The notes beneath the pieces were generated by a model. The model did not search any database. It saw only the letters and a program-made list of their open reading frames with translations, and was not told the DNA's origin. The position numbers and the translations under genes are program-made. From Candidatus Aerophobota bacterium (GTDB lineage Bacteria; Aerophobota; Aerophobia; Aerophobales; B3-G15), in the NCBI GenBank assembly GCA_003648845.1, contig QMQA01000014.1:1-11598 (forward strand): 11,598 bases of DNA. Direction: 5' to 3'. Shown piece after piece: positions 7,668-11,598 of this stretch (position 1 is its first letter; the number at the start of each line of letters is the position of its first letter).

Positions 7668-8450
7668 TTAAAAATTTGAGAATTTAACAGGACTGCTACT
7701 ATAGTTTACTTTGTTGAGCTTATTAATTAAAACGTCTCTTTTGCAATCAGGACATAGATTTAAAAATTCTTGAATTTTTTCTATACCCTTTTTCTCAAGA
7801 TAATCGATTGTTGCCATAGGAGAAAAATACCTGCCACACACTTTGCATTTAGCTCTCTCCAGCTCTGTGTGCCAGATATCTATCCTCCTTTTATCTTCTA
7901 TATCCTCTATTTTTATTGCTCCTGTAGGACACACAATCGCACAAGCTCCACATCCGATACACTTATCAGACTGAACTTCAAAAGGGACGGTCACTTTTCT
8001 TTCTATTCCTCTGTTAACAAATCCAATAGCAGATACTCCTATCACCTCCTGGCAAACCCTTACACATAGACCACAAAGGATACACTCTTCATTTTCCTCA
8101 GGGAAACGTGTTTTCTCTACTCCCATTTTTTTTGCCAGATCCTGAATAGCCTTAACATTAGGGCAACGGGCAAGAAGCATCTCCATTATAAGTTTCCTTG
8201 CCTTTTTAACCTTATCTGAGTTTGTCTTTACTTCAATCCCCTCCTGTACAGGATAGGTACAGGCAGCAGTTAACCTGGACCACCCTTTACGAATCACCTC
8301 CACCGTGCAGATGCGGCAGGCTCCATAGGCACTAACCGCCGGGTGATAACAGAGAGTAGGAATTTCAACTCCGATTTTTTGTGCCGCCTCAAGTACTGAC
8401 AGTCCCTTTTCTACCTCAACTTGCTTTCCATCTATAACTAATTTGACCAT
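7668..8450 (-). CDS. NuoG/HydA/HoxU-like iron-sulfur subunit lacking a catalytic domain
   Basis: This is an electron-wire subunit resembling the N-terminal part of NuoG and of the bifurcating-hydrogenase subunit HydA. It has a plant-type [2Fe-2S] domain (Cys34, 45, 48, 64) and two [4Fe-4S] motifs (Cys123/126/129/133 and Cys164/167/170/174). The His-Cys cluster motif (HxxxCxxCx5C) that normally lies between them is absent: at that place the sequence reads ARCPNVKAIQDLAKKMG, with a lone Cys96. After the ferredoxin domain is a tail with two CxxC pairs (Cys202/205, Cys233/236) that could hold zinc or another cluster. At 260 residues it has no molybdopterin or H-cluster domain. It starts on the last base of the nuoF-like stop (TAATG), with a GGTGGA ribosome-binding site. 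Likely role: it links the NuoEF-like pair to CODH or CooF. The family assignment is firm; the partner is inferred from context. Confidence 0.88.
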   Translation of the reverse strand: MVKLVIDGKQVEVEKGLSVLEAAQKIGVEIPTLCYHPAVSAYGACRICTVEVIRKGWSRLTAACTYPVQEGIEVKTNSDKVKKARKLIMEMLLARCPNVKAIQDLAKKMGVEKTRFPEENEECILCGLCVRVCQEVIGVSAIGFVNRGIERKVTVPFEVQSDKCIGCGACAIVCPTGAIKIEDIEDKRRIDIWHTELERAKCKVCGRYFSPMATIDYLEKKGIEKIQEFLNLCPDCKRDVLINKLNKVNYSSSPVKFSNF

Positions 8451-10363
8451 TATTCCACCTTTACTGCATCAAATCTGCAAGTCTCATAACATATACCACA
8501 TTTTATACATTTTTCCTGCAGAATACGATGAGGTTTTTTCTTCTCCCCAACTATCGCTTTCTGGGGACACTCCTTTAGACACCTCATACATCCTGTGCAT
8601 TTTTCCTCATCTATGGTATAGGTAATCAAATCACGGCACACCCTAGCCGGGCATTTTTTATCTTTAATGTGAGCTTCATACTCATCCCTGAAGTAGCGAA
8701 TGGTGGTTAAAACAGGATTAGGGGCAGTTCCTCCCAGAGCACAGAGAGAGGTATCCTTAACCACTTCAGATAGCTCTTCCAGAAGTTCGATATCTCCTTC
8801 CTCTCCCTTTCCCTGGGTTATACGGGTTAAAATCTGGAGCATTCTTTTTATTCCTTCCCGACAGGAAGTGCATTTTCCGCAGGACTCATCTTGTAAGAAA
8901 GAGAGAAAATACCTTGCTATATCTACCATACAGGTATCCTCGTCCATAACAATCATGCCACCTGAGCCCATCATAGAGCCAACCTTAGTAAGTTCCTCAA
9001 AATCTACCGGCAGATCAAGCATGCTCTCCGGAACGCAACCTCCGGAAGGACCACCCGTTTGAACAGCCTTAAATTTTTTACCCCCAGGTATCCCTCCCCC
9101 AATCTCATAAATAATCTCTCTCAGGGTAATCCCCATAGGAACCTCTACCAACCCAGTGTTATTTATTTTCCCTACAATAGAGAAAACCTTGGTTCCTTTA
9201 CTTTTTTCGGTTCCAATTTTAGAATACCAATCAGCTCCCCTTGCAATAATCACCGGTACATTCGCCCAGGTTTCTACATTATTAAGGTTAGTAGGTCTTT
9301 CCCAGAGTCCACTTTCTACGGTATGAATATGCTTTGCCCGGGGTTCTCCTACTCTGCCCTCTAAGGAAGCCATCAAGGCAGTTGATTCCCCGCATACAAA
9401 AGCTCCTCCTCCCCGGTTAATATAGATGGGGAAATTAAAACCCGTACCTAAAATATTCTCGCCTAAAAGCCCATACTCCTCTGCTTGTTTAATAGCCTCC
9501 TTTAACCTTACAACAGCTAAAGGATACTCCGATCGGACATAAATGTAACCTTCTTTAGCTCCAATAGCATAAGCTCCAATTATCATTCCCTCAAGAACAG
9601 AATGAGGGTCACCCTCCAGAATACTTCTATCCATATAGGCACCTGGGTCCCCCTCATCAGCATTGCAGATTACATATTTTATATCTCCTTTGGCATGGCG
9701 ACAGTAGTACCATTTCCTCCCGGTAGGAAACCCTCCTCCTCCTCTTCCCCGCAAGCCGGACCGGATAATCTCCTCTATTACCTCTTCTGGTTTATATTCG
9801 GTAAGGGCCTTGTACAAGGAGTAATATCCTCCCCTGGCAATGTATTCCACTAAACTGGCAGGATCAATAAAGCCACAATTTCTGGTAGCGATCCTAAGTT
9901 GTTTATGATAGAAAGGTAGCTCAAAATAAGAAGGTACCCCATTCAAACCAGTATTGGGGTCAAATAAGTATTTTTTCTTTTCATCCAATATGAGAAATTC
10001 ATCCTCTTCCATTTTAGCAAGAATACTCTCTTTCCATATCTTACCCTGGGCTAAATTTTCTATAAGTTTTTGAGCCTTTTCTCCATCCACCTCCTGATAA
10101 ATAATTCGTGGCCAACCAGGTTTTATCACATCTACCAGCGGTTCTTTTTGACAATAACCCAAGCATCCTGTGGAGTTTAATTTTACATCCAACCCTGTTT
10201 TTTTTATCTCCTGACAAAGAATATCAAAAACCTCTTTTGCTCCAGAAGCAAGTCCACAGGTAGCCATCCCCACCATAATCTTAGTTTTATCCGGATACAG
10301 AGATTTTAACCCCTCTTCTCTCAACTCATCAAGATCTTTTAAGCTCGTGATTTTCTTACTCAT
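8450..10363 (-). CDS. nuoF: NuoF/HydB-like NAD(P)H-, FMN- and FeS-binding subunit
   Basis: This flavoprotein exchanges electrons with NAD(H) or NADP(H). The domains in order are: a thioredoxin-like ferredoxin domain (about 25-110, with Cys36, Cys67, Cys71); the FMN/NADH-binding core with GRGGGGFPTGRKW (206-218) and NADEGDPGA (234-242); an SLBB-like domain; the [4Fe-4S] site Cys495/498/501/541; and a C-terminal ferredoxin with two CxxCxxC motifs (about 589-637). The added N- and C-terminal cluster domains and the GGPSGGC motif (Cys443) mark the HydB/HndC type of soluble hydrogenases and bifurcating complexes rather than plain complex I NuoF (about 440 residues). The start overlaps the nuoE-like stop by eight bases (ATGAGTAA). 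No good ribosome-binding site precedes it, so translation probably depends on coupling. Whether it uses NADH or NADPH cannot be read here. Confidence 0.95.
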   Translation of the reverse strand: MSKKITSLKDLDELREEGLKSLYPDKTKIMVGMATCGLASGAKEVFDILCQEIKKTGLDVKLNSTGCLGYCQKEPLVDVIKPGWPRIIYQEVDGEKAQKLIENLAQGKIWKESILAKMEEDEFLILDEKKKYLFDPNTGLNGVPSYFELPFYHKQLRIATRNCGFIDPASLVEYIARGGYYSLYKALTEYKPEEVIEEIIRSGLRGRGGGGFPTGRKWYYCRHAKGDIKYVICNADEGDPGAYMDRSILEGDPHSVLEGMIIGAYAIGAKEGYIYVRSEYPLAVVRLKEAIKQAEEYGLLGENILGTGFNFPIYINRGGGAFVCGESTALMASLEGRVGEPRAKHIHTVESGLWERPTNLNNVETWANVPVIIARGADWYSKIGTEKSKGTKVFSIVGKINNTGLVEVPMGITLREIIYEIGGGIPGGKKFKAVQTGGPSGGCVPESMLDLPVDFEELTKVGSMMGSGGMIVMDEDTCMVDIARYFLSFLQDESCGKCTSCREGIKRMLQILTRITQGKGEEGDIELLEELSEVVKDTSLCALGGTAPNPVLTTIRYFRDEYEAHIKDKKCPARVCRDLITYTIDEEKCTGCMRCLKECPQKAIVGEKKKPHRILQEKCIKCGICYETCRFDAVKVE

Positions 10364-10817
10364 AGCGACTTAATATCTTTATTAGTTCATCCTGTCTTAC
10401 TCGTCCATAGGTATCATCATCTACCTTTACTACAGGAGCCAGACTACAGCAACCCAGGCAACGGACGCTCTCCAGAGAAAACCGCAGGTCTTCAGTTACA
10501 CCCCCGCTTTTAATCTTCAAATCTCTCTCTAATTTTTCCAGAATTTTTCCTGCTCCCTTTACATGGCAGGCAGTACCCGTACAAACCGATATTAGGTGGC
10601 GTCCCCTTGGCTTTAAACTGAAAGCATTATAAAAGGTAGCGACCCCATAAATTTGAGTTAAAGGGACGCCTACTTTATCTCTTATGCGGAATAATGCGTC
10701 CCGAGGTAGATAATTATATTCTTCCTGAATATCCTGTAGAATACTTATTAGAGCTTTTTTCTCTCTTCCATATTTATCTATTATCTCATCCACTTTCTCC
10801 AGAATTTGCAGGTTCAT
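10356..10817 (-). CDS. nuoE: NuoE/HydC-like [2Fe-2S] thioredoxin-fold subunit
   Basis: This is the small partner of the NuoF-like flavoprotein and carries one [2Fe-2S] cluster. The ligands are Cys79 and Cys84 (CTGTAC) and Cys120 and Cys124 (CLGCC), the usual C-x4-C and C-x3-C pairs. The helical N-terminal half includes the family block IYGVATFYNAFSLKPRG (56-72). The length of 153 is typical. The ATG at 10817 lies 32 bases inside the end of the cooF-like gene. It is supported by AAGGTGAGTAGAG just upstream and by the normal family N-terminus that follows, so the overlap looks real. The order nuoE-nuoF-nuoG-like matches diaphorase modules of NAD-linked hydrogenases and formate dehydrogenases. 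Confidence 0.95.
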   Translation of the reverse strand: MNLQILEKVDEIIDKYGREKKALISILQDIQEEYNYLPRDALFRIRDKVGVPLTQIYGVATFYNAFSLKPRGRHLISVCTGTACHVKGAGKILEKLERDLKIKSGGVTEDLRFSLESVRCLGCCSLAPVVKVDDDTYGRVRQDELIKILSRYE

Positions 10818-11346
10818 CTCTACTCACCTTTTTAGCCTGGTTTTCACTTCTGGCCAGAGTCACCAGAAACTCTTTCCTTTTTTGCTTACCAATTTTTTCA
10901 ATTTCCACAAATGTTAATGCTCCTGTTGGACAGGCTTCTACACAGGCAGGCTGTTTCCCTTCCTCCATTCTTCTCTGGCAGAAATCACATTTTATAATAC
11001 CCTTCCCATCCCTTCTTATTTTAATAACTCCAAAGGGGCAAACCAGGATACACCATTTACAGCCTATGCAAAGCTCTTCCTTCAAAATAACCGGGCTATC
11101 CGGGTCGGGCTTCTCTAAAGCACGAGTAGGACATACAGCAACACAGGGAGCATCCTCACAGTGTCTGCACTGTAGAGGAATAGTTAAACCTGCTGCTGTT
11201 TCTACCCGTACCCGGTACTGGGGAAGAGGGTCTTCCTCAAGTGCTTTTATCAAATCCCCTGATCCAGAATGTTCCACAGCACAGGCAAGTTCACAGCTCC
11301 TGCAACCCAGGCATTTTTCGGTAAAAACTACAAGCATCTTTTTCAT
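10786..11346 (-). CDS. cooF: CooF-type four-cluster polyferredoxin
   Basis: This iron-sulfur protein carries electrons to or from CO dehydrogenase, which is encoded immediately upstream. Four [4Fe-4S] sites are visible in the CooF/HycB/DmsB arrangement: Cys12/15/18/22; Cys60/63/68/72; Cys93/96/99/103; and Cys120/123/135/139, the motifs interleaving as in two-times-two cluster folds. There is no signal peptide or membrane segment, so it is cytoplasmic. Residues after about 145 form a Lys/Glu-rich tail whose coding sequence overlaps the nuoE-like start. It begins 18 bases after the CODH stop, with AAGGTAAGGTGA upstream. Position directly after cooS favours CooF over a hydrogenase or formate dehydrogenase subunit of the same superfamily. 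Confidence 0.9.
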   Translation of the reverse strand: MKKMLVVFTEKCLGCRSCELACAVEHSGSGDLIKALEEDPLPQYRVRVETAAGLTIPLQCRHCEDAPCVAVCPTRALEKPDPDSPVILKEELCIGCKWCILVCPFGVIKIRRDGKGIIKCDFCQRRMEEGKQPACVEACPTGALTFVEIEKIGKQKRKEFLVTLARSENQAKKVSRDEPANSGESG

Positions 11347-11364
11347 TTTAAATCACCTTACCTT

Positions 11365-11598
11365 TCACTGATACATCAACGGTTTTAACTTAAGAGCCTT
11401 TCTTTTCTTATCCATATGTTCTATCATGAGATGGGCTGCTTTTATAGGATCGGATTCAAAGGCAAATTTTGCACCCAGAATACCTTCCACTTCATTACAG
11501 AGAAAATTAGTTACATTCTTACTTCCTAAAATTGGAAAAGGAGTTCCAAGAACTGTAAATACACCGGATGCTAAGAAATAGGAGGCTATAGATACAGC
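11365..11598 (-). CDS. cooS: Ni-CO dehydrogenase catalytic subunit, C-terminal 77 residues (partial)
   Basis: Reading the minus strand from the window edge gives 77 codons and a TGA at 11367-11365. The translated piece contains FLASGVFTVLGTPFPILG, NFLCNEVEGILGAKF and DPIKAAHLMIEHMDKKRKAL and ends LKPLMYQ. This is the pattern of the C-terminal Rossmann-like end of CooS/AcsA CO dehydrogenase, including the DPxKAA...H motif near the end. The enzyme interconverts CO and CO2 at a Ni-Fe-S C-cluster, whose ligands lie outside the window. Its place upstream of cooF and acsB suggests that it supplies CO to AcsB. The fragment cannot show whether it is an AcsB-complexed (AcsA) or a free (CooS) form. Confidence 0.9.
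   Translation of the reverse strand, partial: AVSIASYFLASGVFTVLGTPFPILGSKNVTNFLCNEVEGILGAKFAFESDPIKAAHLMIEHMDKKRKALKLKPLMYQ

Noticed and set aside
7668..8450. A frameshifted or broken full-length NuoG or hydrogenase gene
   Set aside because: The protein ends cleanly with its own tail, and acsB starts 11 bases later with a normal ribosome-binding site. No remnants of a catalytic domain are seen.
8700..9062. A 120-codon plus-strand open frame
   Set aside because: It is antisense to the nuoF-like gene and shows low-complexity Ser-rich translation, so it is a shadow.
10694..11371. A 225-codon open frame on the plus strand
   Set aside because: It lies opposite the cooF and nuoE genes, whose cysteine motifs are unmistakable. 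Its translation is Ser/Pro-rich with no family pattern.

Overview
The window holds the core of a bacterial Wood-Ljungdahl (reductive acetyl-CoA) operon. Every supported gene lies on the minus strand, so transcription runs from high to low coordinates. In that order they are: the 3' end of a Ni-CO dehydrogenase gene (cooS/acsA), a CooF-type polyferredoxin, a NuoE-like, a NuoF-like and a truncated NuoG-like subunit, acetyl-CoA synthase (acsB), the corrinoid iron-sulfur protein large subunit (acsC), its ATP-dependent reductive activator (RACo/acsV), the nickel-insertion ATPase (cooC), and the corrinoid iron-sulfur protein small subunit (acsD). Bases 1-8 may be the first codons of a further gene.

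The acetyl-CoA synthase is of the bacterial type: it has its own N-terminal region, and all six A-cluster cysteines align with those of Moorella at a constant offset of +10. With AcsC, AcsD and a ferredoxin-fused RACo, this points to an anaerobic bacterium that makes acetyl-CoA from CO2, or runs the pathway in reverse to oxidise acetate. The DNA is AT-leaning by eye and the layout differs from the classic Moorella acs cluster. I suspect an uncultivated or poorly studied anaerobic lineage but cannot name the phylum.

Bases 7668-11598 form the redox half: CODH, CooF and a three-subunit NADH-dehydrogenase-like (HydABC/HoxEFU-like) module. These genes are packed with 1, 8 and 32 nt overlaps. The likely role is to move electrons between CODH, ferredoxin and NAD(P)H. 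Bases 97-7656 form the carbon half. AcsB condenses CO, a methyl group and CoA; AcsC/AcsD deliver the methyl group; RACo re-reduces over-oxidised cobalamin; and CooC loads nickel.

Coding is almost continuous. The exceptions are three spacers: 1-96, 1060-1205 and 5242-5439. The first two flank acsD and share a dispersed repeat with common ends and a different middle. The third holds an 8-nt tandem repeat and nested inverted repeats. No gene-free stretch exceeds 300 bases, and I found no convincing promoter or rho-independent terminator. The operon probably starts upstream of (above) 11598 and continues below base 1.
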